Origin: Thermocatellispora tengchongensis
GTDB taxonomy: Bacteria; Actinomycetota; Actinomycetes; Streptosporangiales; Streptosporangiaceae
Direction of reading: 5' to 3'
DNA length: 64,000 nucleotides
Assembly (NCBI RefSeq): GCF_014202315.1
Contig: NZ_JACHGN010000019.1
Location: 123,944 to 187,943, forward strand
The translations under genes were made by a program, and so were the position numbers. Positions 10,770 through 19,104 of this stretch are shown here, one piece after another (positions within the stretch are counted from its first letter, which is position 1; the number at the start of each line of letters is the position of its first letter). The notes beneath the pieces were generated by a model that saw nothing but the letters and a program-made list of their open reading frames with translations, searched no databases and was not told where the DNA came from.

Positions 10770-10777
10770 TCACTCCG
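10759..10777. terminator. Hairpin across two convergent stop codons
   Basis: CGGAGTG at 10759-10765 pairs with CACTCCG at 10771-10777 around a 5-base loop. The hairpin spans the abutting stop codons of the TauE-like gene and the histidine kinase gene. It would work for both strands. There is no U-tract, which is usual in GC-rich actinobacteria. Confidence 0.5.
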
Positions 10778-12209
10778 ACGGCTGCACGTGGGTGGGCAGG
10801 TAGACGGTGAACCGGGTGTCGCCCGGCACCGACTCCACCTTGATGTCGCCGTGGTGCTTGTTCACCACGATCCGGTAGGAGATGTCCAGGCCGAGCCCGG
10901 TGCCCTCACCGACCGGCTTGGTGGTGAAGAACGGCTCGAAGATCCGCGGCCGGATCTCCTCGGGGATGCCGGGCCCGGTGTCGCCGATCTGCACCCAGAT
11001 CCGGTCGGAGTCGTCGCTGCCGGTGCGGATCGTCAGCGTGCCCGAGCCCTTCATCGCGCCGAGCGCGTTGTCGAGCAGGTTGGTCCACACCTGGTTCAGC
11101 TCCGCGGCGTACGCCGGGATCTTGGGCAGCGACCGGTCGAACTCCTTGACCTTCTTCACCCCCGGCGGGATCTTGCCCGCCATCATGGTCAGCGTCGCCA
11201 CCAGCAGGTCGTGCACGTCCACGGTCTGGTACGGCGCCCGGTCGAGCTGGGAGTACTGCTTGGCCGCCGCGACCAGGCTGGAGATCCGGTTGGAGGCGTC
11301 CTCGATCTCGCCCATCAACTGCTCGGTCTCCAGCGTGTACGCCAGCCACGCCACCGCCGAGTTCATCTTCTCGCCCCGGCAGGCGGAGGTCATCTGCTCC
11401 ATCCACTCGACGTCCAGGCCCCCGGCCACCAGCGTCGGCGCGATGTCCCAGGCGCCCGCGATGTCGTGCTCCTCCAGCCAGTCGGCCATCGCGTCCTCGG
11501 CGTCGGAGGTCTCCATCGGGGACAGCTCCGGCGCGGAGGCGGCCCGCTTCACCGCGGCCTCCTGCAGCTCCACCAGGTCGTGGAGCTGGCTGCCGTCCAG
11601 CCTGCCGTCCGCGATCATGGCCAGCTTGTGCCGCATGCCCGCCACCCGGGTGCGCAGCACCGCCGTGGCGCGCACGGCCGCCGCCGCCGGGTTGTTCAGC
11701 TCGTGCGTGAGCCCCGCGGACAGCGCGCCCAGCGCGAGCAGCCGCTCCCGCTCGCTGATCGCCACCTGCGTCCTGCGCATCCCGACGAACAGCCCCTCCA
11801 GCAGGTGCATGGCCATCGGGAACCACTCGCGCACCGAGGCGCCCACCAGGTCGGCGGGCAGCTCGAACAGCTTCGCGTCGGTGATCGCGCGCAGCGAGTT
11901 GGCGTAGGTCTGCTGCTCCGGCGTGTTCAGGTACGCCTGCGTCGCGCCGGCGTAGACCCCGCGCTGGTCGGTGCGGCTCACCTCGACCCGGTCGCCGCGG
12001 AAGGTCCGGCTCAGCGCCACCGTGCCGCTCAGCAGGACGTAGAAACACGTGGCCGGGTCGCCCTCGGCGTAGACGTCCTCACCCGCCTGGCGGTAGGTGA
12101 CCACGCCGGCGTCGGCGAACACCGCGAGCTGCTCGTCGGTGAGCGACTCGAACAGGAACAGCGTGCGGAGTTCCTCGGGGGTGAGCCGCTCACTCGTCGT
12201 CTCGGCCAT
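10770..12209 (-). CDS. Histidine kinase with N-terminal cyclic-nucleotide-binding domain
   Basis: A 479-residue soluble kinase. Residues about 15-135 form a Crp-type cyclic-nucleotide-binding fold (YAEGDPATCFYVLLSGTV). The dimerisation/phosphoacceptor segment follows with ALSAGLTHELNNPAA (His near 172). The HATPase domain shows NLLDNALGA, DTGPGIP and GEGTGLGL. There is no membrane helix, so the sensed signal is internal. It lies 72 bp downstream of the response regulator-flavoprotein gene on the same strand, which is its likely phosphotransfer partner (inference). Related kinases paired with such flavoproteins occur in other bacteria. The ligand is unknown. Confidence 0.9.
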   Translation of the reverse strand: MAETTSERLTPEELRTLFLFESLTDEQLAVFADAGVVTYRQAGEDVYAEGDPATCFYVLLSGTVALSRTFRGDRVEVSRTDQRGVYAGATQAYLNTPEQQTYANSLRAITDAKLFELPADLVGASVREWFPMAMHLLEGLFVGMRRTQVAISERERLLALGALSAGLTHELNNPAAAAVRATAVLRTRVAGMRHKLAMIADGRLDGSQLHDLVELQEAAVKRAASAPELSPMETSDAEDAMADWLEEHDIAGAWDIAPTLVAGGLDVEWMEQMTSACRGEKMNSAVAWLAYTLETEQLMGEIEDASNRISSLVAAAKQYSQLDRAPYQTVDVHDLLVATLTMMAGKIPPGVKKVKEFDRSLPKIPAYAAELNQVWTNLLDNALGAMKGSGTLTIRTGSDDSDRIWVQIGDTGPGIPEEIRPRIFEPFFTTKPVGEGTGLGLDISYRIVVNKHHGDIKVESVPGDTRFTVYLPTHVQPSE

Positions 12210-12281
12210 CTTCGACCTCGCCGCCTTTCGATGCGCTGTACGTCAACCGCGAACCGCCCCCGGGAATTCCCCGGCCCGGGG

Positions 12282-13940
12282 TCACTGCGCCTCCAGGTAG
12301 CGGTGGATCAGCGACACCGCCATCGCGCCCTCGCCCACGGCCGAGGCCACCCGCTTGACCGAGTCGGCGCGCACGTCGCCCGCCGCGAACACGCCCGGCA
12401 TGCTGCTCTCCAGGTGGTACGGGTCGCGGGGGAGCGGCCAGCCCGCCGGGCGCTTGCCGCCGCGCAGCAGGTCGGGGCCGGTCAGCACGAACCCCTTCTC
12501 GTCGCGGGCCAGCACCTGGTCCAGCCACTCGGTGCGCGGCTCGGCGCCGATGAACACGAACAGCCAGGACGTCTCCACCGTGCGGGTCTCGCCCGTACGC
12601 GCGTCGCGCAACGTCAGGCGCTCCAGGTGCTCCCCGCCCTCGCCCGCGGCCACCTCGGTGAACGGGTGCACCTCGATGTTCTCGATGCCCTCGATCTGCT
12701 GGATCAGGTAGTTCGACATGGACTGGGTCAGGCCCTCGCCGCGGACCAGGATGTGCACGCGGCGGGCGTACCGGGAGAAGTACACCGCGGCCTGGCCGGC
12801 GGAGTTGGCGCCGCCGACGATGTAGACCTCCTCGCCCTTGCAGCTCGGGGCCTCGGTGGAGGCCGAGCCGTAGAACACGCCGCGCCCGGTCAGCTCGGCC
12901 AGTCCCGGCGCCTCCAGCCTCCGGTACGACACCCCGGTCGCCAGCACGACCGTGTGCGCGGCGATGGTGCTGCCGTCGCCGAAGCGCAGCAGCCGGGTCG
13001 TGCCGCCCGACTCCAGCGCCACCACCTCGCGGGCGGTGAGCAGCTCCGCGCCGAACCGCAGCGCCTGCCGCCGGGCCCGGTCGGTGAGCTGCGCGCCCGA
13101 CACGCCGTCCGGGAAGCCCAGGTAGTTCTCGATCCGGCTGCTCTGGCCCGCCTGGCCGCCGGTGGCGCGCTGCTCGATCAGGACCGTGCGCAGGCCCTCC
13201 GACGCGCCGTACACGGCCGCGCCCAGCCCGGCCGGGCCCGCGCCGACCACCACCAGGTCGTAGAAGTCGGCGGCCGGGGTGGTGGTCAGGCCGACGTGTG
13301 CCGCCAGCTCCTCCACCGACGGGCGTACCAGCGACTTGCCCTCGGTCGTCACGACCAGCGGCACGTCCTGCGCGGACGCCCCCGCCGCGGTGAGCAGTTG
13401 CGCGCCCTCGGGCTCGTCGGCCAGCAGCCAGCGGTACGGCACCAGGTTGCGGGCCAGGAAGTCGCGGACCTTGAACGACGGGGCCGACCAGCGGTGCCCC
13501 ACCACCCGGATGTCGCTGGCGACCGCCTCGGGCGTGGACAGCCACGCGTCCAGCAGGCCGTCGCAGACCGGGTAGAGCTTCTCCTCCGGCGGGTTCCACG
13601 GCTTGAGCAGGTAGTGATCCACGTCCACGAGGTTGATCGCGTCGATCGCCGCCTCGGTGTCGGCGTACGCGGTCAGCAGCACCCGCCGGGCCAGCGGGAA
13701 CAGGTCCATCGCGGATTCGAGGAACTGGATGCCGTTCATCTCGGGCATCCGGTAGTCGGCGAGGATCAGGGCGACCCGCTCGCCTCTCAGCTTGAGCTCC
13801 TTCAACGCGTCCAGGGCGGTCGCGCCGGAGTCGGCGCGGACCACGCGATAGCGGTCGCCGTAACGACGCCGGATGTCACGGGCGACCGCCCGGGAGACGG
13901 CAGGATCGTCATCGACGGTCAGAATCGCCGGATTCGCCAT
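12282..13940 (-). CDS. Response regulator receiver fused to thioredoxin-reductase-like flavoprotein
   Basis: A 552-residue fusion. Residues about 5-125 are a complete receiver domain: acidic pocket VDDDPAV, phosphoacceptor Asp in ILADYRMPEMNG, and conserved Lys in LLKPW. A linker/thioredoxin-like region (about 140-250) precedes an FAD/NAD(P)H oxidoreductase with VVVGAGPAGLGAA, GGQAGQSSRIENYLGFP and VYIVGGANSAGQAA. The redox CxxC of thioredoxin reductase is missing: YGSAST stands where YCATC is expected. It probably passes electrons to something other than thioredoxin, under control of phosphorylation (inference). I took ATG 13940, behind GGGGGCT. It lies between the Rieske gene and the histidine kinase gene. 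Confidence 0.9.
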   Translation of the reverse strand: MANPAILTVDDDPAVSRAVARDIRRRYGDRYRVVRADSGATALDALKELKLRGERVALILADYRMPEMNGIQFLESAMDLFPLARRVLLTAYADTEAAIDAINLVDVDHYLLKPWNPPEEKLYPVCDGLLDAWLSTPEAVASDIRVVGHRWSAPSFKVRDFLARNLVPYRWLLADEPEGAQLLTAAGASAQDVPLVVTTEGKSLVRPSVEELAAHVGLTTTPAADFYDLVVVGAGPAGLGAAVYGASEGLRTVLIEQRATGGQAGQSSRIENYLGFPDGVSGAQLTDRARRQALRFGAELLTAREVVALESGGTTRLLRFGDGSTIAAHTVVLATGVSYRRLEAPGLAELTGRGVFYGSASTEAPSCKGEEVYIVGGANSAGQAAVYFSRYARRVHILVRGEGLTQSMSNYLIQQIEGIENIEVHPFTEVAAGEGGEHLERLTLRDARTGETRTVETSWLFVFIGAEPRTEWLDQVLARDEKGFVLTGPDLLRGGKRPAGWPLPRDPYHLESSMPGVFAAGDVRADSVKRVASAVGEGAMAVSLIHRYLEAQ

Positions 13941-14003
13941 AGCCCCCATCAAAGCATGTGCCAGGGGATGCTCACTCGAACGCGCGAGCGCACCGGCTGA
14001 GGC

Positions 14004-14912
14004 TTATTGAAAGGGACGGACCTGCACCATCCCGTCACGGCGTACGCGGGTCTCGAACGCGGGCTGCGGCGCGGTCGCGGGACCGTGCATGACCGAGCCG
14101 TCGGAGAGCCGGAACGTGCTGCCGTGCCACGGGCACACCACGCACACCTCGCCGTCCTCGCTGACCAGGCGGCCCTGGTGCAGCGGCCCGGCCAGGTGCG
14201 AGCACCGGTCGGCCAGCACGCTCGCGCCGTCGCCCGTGCGCAGCACGAACAGCTCGATGTAGCCCAGCCTGCGCGCCACCGGACGCCCGTCGGGCAGGTC
14301 CTTCAGCTCGCACAGGTTGTGCCAGCCGAGCGGCATCAGGTGGATCACGGACTCGGCGTGGTTGGCGCCCGCCGCCTGCCGGTAGGCCATGTGCCCGCCG
14401 AGGAACCCGCCCAGCCCGGCGGCCCCGAGCCCGGCCATGGACAGCATCCGCCCCTGACGCTCGTGCCCGGCGAGCCGCAGCGCCAGCGAACCGGCGTACA
14501 GGGTGGTCGCGCTGAGGTTGGCGATGGCGTGCACGAACCCGACGCGCTGCTGTTCGCGGTGGAGAGAGGACCAGTCGGTCAGCCCGGCCGCGATCGAGGG
14601 CACCGCCCCGGCGAGCCCGGCGCTGACGAGAGTGCGCGCGGCACGCGAGTCGCCTCCGGTGGCGTCGAGAATGCTCGCGGCTATCCAGCAGCCGATGCTG
14701 AAGGTGGTCAGCGGCGGGTGCAGCGGCTTGCCGGTCGGCACGCCGTGCAGGAAGTCGCGCGTACGCCCCGGCTTGATCACCTTGCGCACCGCCTTGGCGA
14801 CCGCGGCGATCGGCCGATCCATGACCGTCGCACGTTCGAGCCGGCCGGTGAGGTCGATCTGCGGCAGCATCTTCCGAAGAGACCGCCGCCCGGGTTTGAC
14901 CGTTTCCTTCAT
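14004..14912 (-). CDS. DUF2231 membrane protein with C-terminal Rieske [2Fe-2S] domain
   Basis: A 302-residue protein. After a basic N-terminus comes a DUF2231-type four-helix membrane region, beginning GKPLHPPLTTF and running to about residue 180. A Rieske ferredoxin domain follows, with both cluster motifs intact: CSHLAGPLHQG and CPWHGSTF. A membrane-anchored one-electron carrier is the natural reading. GGGAGGGGGGG precedes ATG 14912. It is 63 bp upstream of the receiver-flavoprotein gene and probably in one operon with it, which suggests that the Rieske centre exchanges electrons with that flavoprotein (inference). Confidence 0.9.
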   Translation of the reverse strand: MKETVKPGRRSLRKMLPQIDLTGRLERATVMDRPIAAVAKAVRKVIKPGRTRDFLHGVPTGKPLHPPLTTFSIGCWIAASILDATGGDSRAARTLVSAGLAGAVPSIAAGLTDWSSLHREQQRVGFVHAIANLSATTLYAGSLALRLAGHERQGRMLSMAGLGAAGLGGFLGGHMAYRQAAGANHAESVIHLMPLGWHNLCELKDLPDGRPVARRLGYIELFVLRTGDGASVLADRCSHLAGPLHQGRLVSEDGEVCVVCPWHGSTFRLSDGSVMHGPATAPQPAFETRVRRDGMVQVRPFQ

Positions 14913-14980
14913 GTCTCGCCCCCCTCCCTGCCGGGTGACCTACCCGGATAAACCGGTAAGACCACCGTAAATGACACAGG

Positions 14981-15586
14981 TTACGAACGAGCGAGGTGCC
15001 CCCGGCTCACCGAGAGTTCCACCATCTCGGCCGCGTAGGCCCCCAGCGCGGGCGACCCCTCCTCGATGATCTTCACGTTCTCCAGCACCTGCTCCGCGGT
15101 CACCTTGTACAGCGACCACGTGCCGCCCTCGGTGCGGTGGTTGGCCAGCATCGGCGCGAACCGGTCCAGCGCCCGCGCGAACCGCGCCTCGGGAGTGCGC
15201 CGCTCCTCGAACTCCTCCCACAACTCCCGCAACCGCTTGGCCTGCTCCTCCGGCAGCAACCCGAAGATCCGGTCCGCCGCCTTCCGCTCCAGCTCACCCT
15301 GCGCCGCCACCGCGGCCCGGTCATAGACGAACGTGTCACCCGCGTCGATCTCCACCAGATCGTGCACCAGCAACATCGCCACCACCCGATCCAGATCGGT
15401 CCCGGGCGGAGCGTGCTCACCCAGCACCATCGCCAGCATCCCGATGTACCACGAGTGCTCGGCGTCGTTCTCCCGCCGCGAGCCGTCCATCAGCGTGTTC
15501 CGCCGGATCACGCGCTTCAGCTTGTCGATCTCCAGAGCGAACTCGATCTGAGCATGCAGCCGATCCCCACCAGGCGCGATATTCAC
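14981..15586 (-). CDS. HD-domain hydrolase, YfbR/HDDC2-like
   Basis: A 201-residue HD-superfamily phosphohydrolase. It has the metal-binding sequence ENDAEHSWYIGMLAMVL, the paired LLVHDLVEIDAGD, and a C-terminal helical part with FARALDRFAPML. Members of this group dephosphorylate deoxynucleoside 5'-monophosphates. GTG 15586 is preferred because homologues begin close to the QIEFALEIDKLKRV helix. An ATG at 15649 would add 21 residues and overlap the upstream gene by 11 bp. It lies 52 bp after the molybdopterin enzyme gene on the same strand. Confidence 0.82.
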   Translation of the reverse strand: MNIAPGGDRLHAQIEFALEIDKLKRVIRRNTLMDGSRRENDAEHSWYIGMLAMVLGEHAPPGTDLDRVVAMLLVHDLVEIDAGDTFVYDRAAVAAQGELERKAADRIFGLLPEEQAKRLRELWEEFEERRTPEARFARALDRFAPMLANHRTEGGTWSLYKVTAEQVLENVKIIEEGSPALGAYAAEMVELSVSRGHLARS

Positions 15587-15638
15587 CCACGCAAGCCTAG
15601 TAGGTCGCGATGTGCTCAGGGTTGTGTTTATAGCGTGC

Positions 15639-17852
15639 TCATGGAGCATGCTCGCGGGGCGTGCTCAGGGTCACCGGCACGCCGTTGAGCACGGCGGTGC
15701 CGCTGGGGGCGTCCAAGGGGGTGTCGTCGGTGAGGGTGTTGGCGTTGACGCCGGGATGGCCGGCGGCGACGCGCTGCGGGGTGCCGTGGTGGCCCCAGCC
15801 GTGGGGGAGGCTGACCACGCCGGGCATGATCGCGTCGGTGGGCTCCAGGGGGACCGTCAGCTCGCCGGTCGCGGAGCGGATCGTCGCGTGGTCGCCCAGG
15901 CCGAGCTGGGCCACGTCGGCCGGGTTGATCTGGAGGGTGCAGCGGTTGGAGCCGCCCACCAGCGGGCGTACGTTGTGCATCCAACTGTTGTTGGAACGCA
16001 GATGGCGGCGGCCGATCAGGACGATGCCGGGCGGGGCGGCCGGCAGGGCGGCGCGCAGGCGCTCCACATCGGCCGCGATCGGCCCGGGGGCCAGGTCCAC
16101 CTCGCCCGAGGGCGTGCGCAGGACCTCCGGGAGGCGGGGAGAGAGGGGGCCCAGGTCCAGGCCGTGGGGGTGCTCCAGCAACGTCCGCAGCGAGAGCCGT
16201 TCCGGGGCGCCGGACCACTCGCCGTACGGGCCCAGGCGGAGCATGGCGTCCAGGCGGAGTTCCGCACCGGTCGTGCCGGTGAGCTCGGCGCGCAGCGCGG
16301 CCGGGTCGCGGCCGGAGACGGGGGAACCGGGGGCGTCGGCGGCGCGGCGGAGCATCTGGTCCAGGATCAGCTCGTCCACCAGCGCCGGGTCCGCGTCCGC
16401 GCCCTGGCCGGAGGCGATCATGGTGAGCGTGGCCATGATCTCCGCCTCGGAGGGGCGGCCGGGCTCCAGGGGGAGCGCCGGCGGGGAGTACCGGGTGTAG
16501 TTGCGCACCGCGAAGCCGAGCAGGGCGAAGTCGTAGTGGCCCGTCTGCATGACCCGCGGCGGCGGCAGGATGACGTGGGCGTGCCTGGTCGTCTCGTTCA
16601 GGTACGGATCGACGCTGACCATGAAGTCCAGGTCCGCGAACGCCCGGTCCAGGCGGGGGCCGTTCGGCGCCGAGAGCACCGGGTTGCCGGCCACCGTGAC
16701 CAGCGCCCGCACCTGGCCCTCGCCGGGGGTCTCGATCTCGTCGGCGAGGGTGGCCACCGGGAACTCGCCGTTCGCCTCCGGCAGGCCGCGCACCCTACTG
16801 TGCCAGCGGCCCGTCGCGTACGGCTTGCGCCTGCCGCCCGGCGCCTCCGTGGCGGCCTTGGGGAACATCGCCCCGCCGGGGCGGTCCAGGTTGCCGGTGA
16901 GCACGTTGAGCACGTCCACCAGCCACTGGGCCAGCGTGCCGAACTCGGCGGTGCAGGTGCCGATCCTGGCGTAGACGGCCGCCGCCGGCGCCGCGGCCAG
17001 CTCGCGCGCCAGGCGTACGATGACCTCCGCCGGCACGCCGCACCGATCCGTCACCGCCTCGGGGGAGAACGGCGCCAGGAGCGTCCGCAGCTCCTCCAGG
17101 TTCCGCACCGGGACCCGTACGGCCGTGCGGTTCTCCGCCAGCAGCGTGTGGGCGATGCCGGCCAGCAGGTACGCGTCCGCGCCCGGCCGGACGAACACGT
17201 GCTCGTCGGCGAGGGCGGCGGTGCGCGTACGGCGGGGGTCCACCACGACGAGACGGCCGCCCCGCTTGCGCAGCGCCTTCAGCCTGCCCGGGAAGTCGGG
17301 GGCCGTGCACAGCGAACCGTTGGACTCCAGCGGGTTCGCGCCCAGCATCAGCAGGTAGGAAGTGCGGTCGAGGTCGGGCACCGGGATGGCGAAGGGGTTG
17401 CCGAACATCAGCCCGCAGGCGACGTGCTTGGGCATCTGGTCGGCGGTGCTGGCCGTGTAGACGTTGCGGGTGCCGAGGGCGCGGATCAGCGCGCTGCCGT
17501 ACAGGGCGCCGGCCATGGAGTGCGCGGTGGGGTTGCCGAGATAGACGGCCACCGAGCCGCGGCCGTGCTCGGCCGTCACCCTGCCCAGGCCCTCCTCGAC
17601 CGCCGCGTACGCCTCCTGCCAGGTCGCCTCCCGCCACTCGCCGTCCTTGCGCACCAGCGGGACGGTGAGCCGGTCGGGGTCGCCGTCGAGCGCGCCGAGC
17701 CCGGCGCCCTTGGGGCAGATGAAGCCGCGCGAGAACGGGTCGTCGGCGTCGCCCCTGACCCCGGTCACCCGGCCGTCGTCGTCGAGGGTGATCCGCAGGC
17801 CGCAGACGGCCTCGCAGAGGGGGCAGGTCCGGTGCACGGTCGTCGTCGCCAT
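15639..17852 (-). CDS. Molybdopterin-dependent oxidoreductase (formate dehydrogenase/nitrate reductase superfamily)
   Basis: A 737-residue single-subunit enzyme of the Mo/W-bisPGD superfamily. The N-terminal [4Fe-4S] ligands are CPLCEAVC plus a fourth Cys in ICPKG. The cofactor-binding core includes MLGANPLESNGS and VVVDPRRT, and the C-terminal dinucleotide domain includes NPADVAQLGLGDHATI. Where formate dehydrogenases have Cys or Sec (RVUHGPS), the aligned segment TADQMPKHVA suggests Asp as the Mo ligand, as in respiratory nitrate reductases; this alignment was done by eye. There is no Tat signal, so it is cytoplasmic. ATG 17852 follows GGGAG. No partner subunit genes adjoin, so substrate and electron partner are unknown. 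Confidence 0.88.
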   Translation of the reverse strand: MATTTVHRTCPLCEAVCGLRITLDDDGRVTGVRGDADDPFSRGFICPKGAGLGALDGDPDRLTVPLVRKDGEWREATWQEAYAAVEEGLGRVTAEHGRGSVAVYLGNPTAHSMAGALYGSALIRALGTRNVYTASTADQMPKHVACGLMFGNPFAIPVPDLDRTSYLLMLGANPLESNGSLCTAPDFPGRLKALRKRGGRLVVVDPRRTRTAALADEHVFVRPGADAYLLAGIAHTLLAENRTAVRVPVRNLEELRTLLAPFSPEAVTDRCGVPAEVIVRLARELAAAPAAAVYARIGTCTAEFGTLAQWLVDVLNVLTGNLDRPGGAMFPKAATEAPGGRRKPYATGRWHSRVRGLPEANGEFPVATLADEIETPGEGQVRALVTVAGNPVLSAPNGPRLDRAFADLDFMVSVDPYLNETTRHAHVILPPPRVMQTGHYDFALLGFAVRNYTRYSPPALPLEPGRPSEAEIMATLTMIASGQGADADPALVDELILDQMLRRAADAPGSPVSGRDPAALRAELTGTTGAELRLDAMLRLGPYGEWSGAPERLSLRTLLEHPHGLDLGPLSPRLPEVLRTPSGEVDLAPGPIAADVERLRAALPAAPPGIVLIGRRHLRSNNSWMHNVRPLVGGSNRCTLQINPADVAQLGLGDHATIRSATGELTVPLEPTDAIMPGVVSLPHGWGHHGTPQRVAAGHPGVNANTLTDDTPLDAPSGTAVLNGVPVTLSTPREHAP

Positions 17853-17981
17853 GGGCGGGCTCCCTCGTCGCCTGGGTTCGCCGAGTGGACTCATCTTCAC
17901 GCGTCCGGGGCGGTTGGGGAAGCCCCGACGGTGATCAGGTCCGATTTCCGCCTGCGGACCTCCTCGCCCGAGGACGGCGAA

Positions 17982-18007
17982 AGGCCCCGGCGGGCGCCGG
18001 GGCCTTC
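17982..18007 (-). terminator. Intrinsic terminator hairpin
   Basis: AAGGCCCCGGC (17982-17992) pairs perfectly with GCCGGGGCCTT (17997-18007) over a GGGC loop. It lies 36 bp beyond the stop of the minus-strand gene ending at 18044 and about 130 bp before the molybdopterin enzyme start, so it separates the two transcription units. Confidence 0.75.
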
Positions 18008-18043
18008 CGGTGCGGCGAGCTCCCCGTCATCCACGGACAGAGC

Positions 18044-18700
18044 TCAGCCGACTTGGGGGAGAACCAGGTGGTGCCGGGTATCGTGCGGCTCCTCAAGGTC
18101 ACGCGTGGAGGGGATGGGCGTCCAGCCCGGCCCGCCGTAGCATCGGGCCAGACCGGGGGCCGCCACGCCGGGCGCGGCCTCGCGGCGTACGATCTCGACC
18201 GTCACCAGGGTGGCGTACCTGCGGTGCCGCAGGACGCGTACCCGGCGGGCCGCGCACGCCGCCTCGATCTCGCCGGCGAACGCCTCGAAGTCCTCGGCGC
18301 AGATGCCGGCCCGGGTGAGGATGAGCGCCCGCTCCCCCTCCGGGATCGGCGAGATCCACAGGACGAGGGGGATGCGTCCGGCCCGGGTGTGCATGGGGGT
18401 CTCCAGGCACACCCGCTGGATGCGGTGCCGGGAGATCACGCACCACGCGTGAGCCGTGACCCAGCCCCGGCCCAGCCTGGTGGCGGCCGGTGCCGAGACC
18501 GCGCTGGTCAGCAGCAGCGACGGCAGCCAGTTCCCGGAGGCCGCCGCGTTGACCGTCGCGGTCATCACCGTCATCGCGAGGAAGAGGAGCGCGATCTCGG
18601 TACGCCAGCGCCACAACAGGACCAGCGCGCGCGCCCGGTGCCCGGCGAGGACCTCACCGGCGGACTCGTACGGGTTGTTGCGCGGGTTACGCGGCGACAT
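18044..18700 (-). CDS. Membrane protein of unknown function
   Basis: A 218-residue protein. A basic N-terminus (SPRNPRNNPYESAGEVLAG) is followed by two hydrophobic segments (about residues 37-75), then a soluble C-terminal domain (about 90-200) with mixed alpha/beta character and many Arg. Layout and size recall small membrane proteins encoded beside conjugative elements of actinomycetes, but I see no transfer or integrase gene nearby and do not recognise the family. GGAGGT precedes ATG 18700. Its start overlaps the end of the repeat-protein gene by 14 bp, so the two are translationally coupled. Confidence 0.7.
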   Translation of the reverse strand: MSPRNPRNNPYESAGEVLAGHRARALVLLWRWRTEIALLFLAMTVMTATVNAAASGNWLPSLLLTSAVSAPAATRLGRGWVTAHAWCVISRHRIQRVCLETPMHTRAGRIPLVLWISPIPEGERALILTRAGICAEDFEAFAGEIEAACAARRVRVLRHRRYATLVTVEIVRREAAPGVAAPGLARCYGGPGWTPIPSTRDLEEPHDTRHHLVLPQVG

Positions 18701-19025
18701 TGCCCTGCACCTCCCCCCGCACCCCCTCGCCCTGCGCCTCCTGGCACTGGACGTCCTGGCACTGGACGTCCTGGCACTGCATCTCCTGGCACTGCATCTC
18801 CTGGCACTGCGGAATCGCCTCCCCGGCGGGCCGCGCGGCCGTGAGCAGGTCGAAACGGGGGTCGCGGTACCGGCGGGAGCCGAACCCCGTCCTGGTGACG
18901 GTCCAGCCGATGCGGTGGGCGAACTCGTCCTCCTCCATGCACAGGGCGCGGTCGGCCCGGTCGGCGAGGTCGAGTACCCAGGATTTGATTCGAGCGAGTC
19001 CCTTGCTACCTTGTGAGTAGAACAT
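18687..19025 (-). CDS. Small protein with C-terminal Gln-Cys-Gln pentapeptide repeats
   Basis: A 112-residue protein with a well-supported start: AAAGGAG lies seven bases before ATG 19025. Residues 1-70 are charged and probably folded (RIKSWVLDLADRADRAL...EDEFAHRIGWTVTRTGFG). From about residue 71 there are five consecutive pentapeptides of the form QCQ(E/D)x, then an acidic Gly-rich tail. Five regularly spaced cysteines could bind metal or crosslink. No membrane helix. It overlaps the membrane protein gene downstream by 14 bp. I know of no family with this repeat; function unknown. Confidence 0.75.
   Translation of the reverse strand: MFYSQGSKGLARIKSWVLDLADRADRALCMEEDEFAHRIGWTVTRTGFGSRRYRDPRFDLLTAARPAGEAIPQCQEMQCQEMQCQDVQCQDVQCQEAQGEGVRGEVQGNVAA
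18741..18815. repeat. Five 15-bp tandem units encoding QCQ(E/D)x
   Basis: Units of 15 bp begin at 18741, 18756, 18771, 18786 and 18801, each starting CTGGCACTG on the plus strand. Units 1-2 and 3-4 are identical pairs, so the array grew by recent duplication. The period is five codons, which keeps the frame of the minus-strand gene. Confidence 0.9.
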
Positions 19026-19071
19026 GGGAGGCTCCTTTCGTCTGGCTTCGATGGAGCTCTTGTGAAACGTG

Positions 19072-19104
19072 CCGGGTCGGTGGCCGCCGACCCGGTCTTT
19101 CTTT
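19072..19104 (+). terminator. Rho-independent terminator on plus strand
   Basis: CCGGGTCGG (19072-19080) pairs with CCGACCCGG (19087-19095), followed by TCTTTCTTT. It is one of the few hairpins here with a real T-tract. No plus-strand gene ends just before it. It would stop antisense readthrough entering the regulator promoter, or, read on the minus strand, form a leader hairpin for the QCQ-repeat gene. Confidence 0.65.

Noticed and set aside
10788..14000. 1070-codon open frame on the plus strand opposite the histidine kinase and flavoprotein genes
   Set aside because: It is the antisense shadow of two well-supported genes; high GC removes stop codons. The product has no domain and is His/Arg/Gly/Ala biased.
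15612..18140. 842-codon plus-strand frame opposite the molybdopterin enzyme
   Set aside because: Antisense of a clear enzyme gene; composition is shadow-like, and no ribosome binding site or motif was seen.
18741..18815. Regular short repeats considered as a CRISPR array
   Set aside because: The 15-bp units are contiguous with no unique spacers, keep a reading frame, and no cas genes are present.
19055..19070. TTGTGAAACGTG considered as a Rex site
   Set aside because: Only one arm matches; the second arm TTCACAA is missing.
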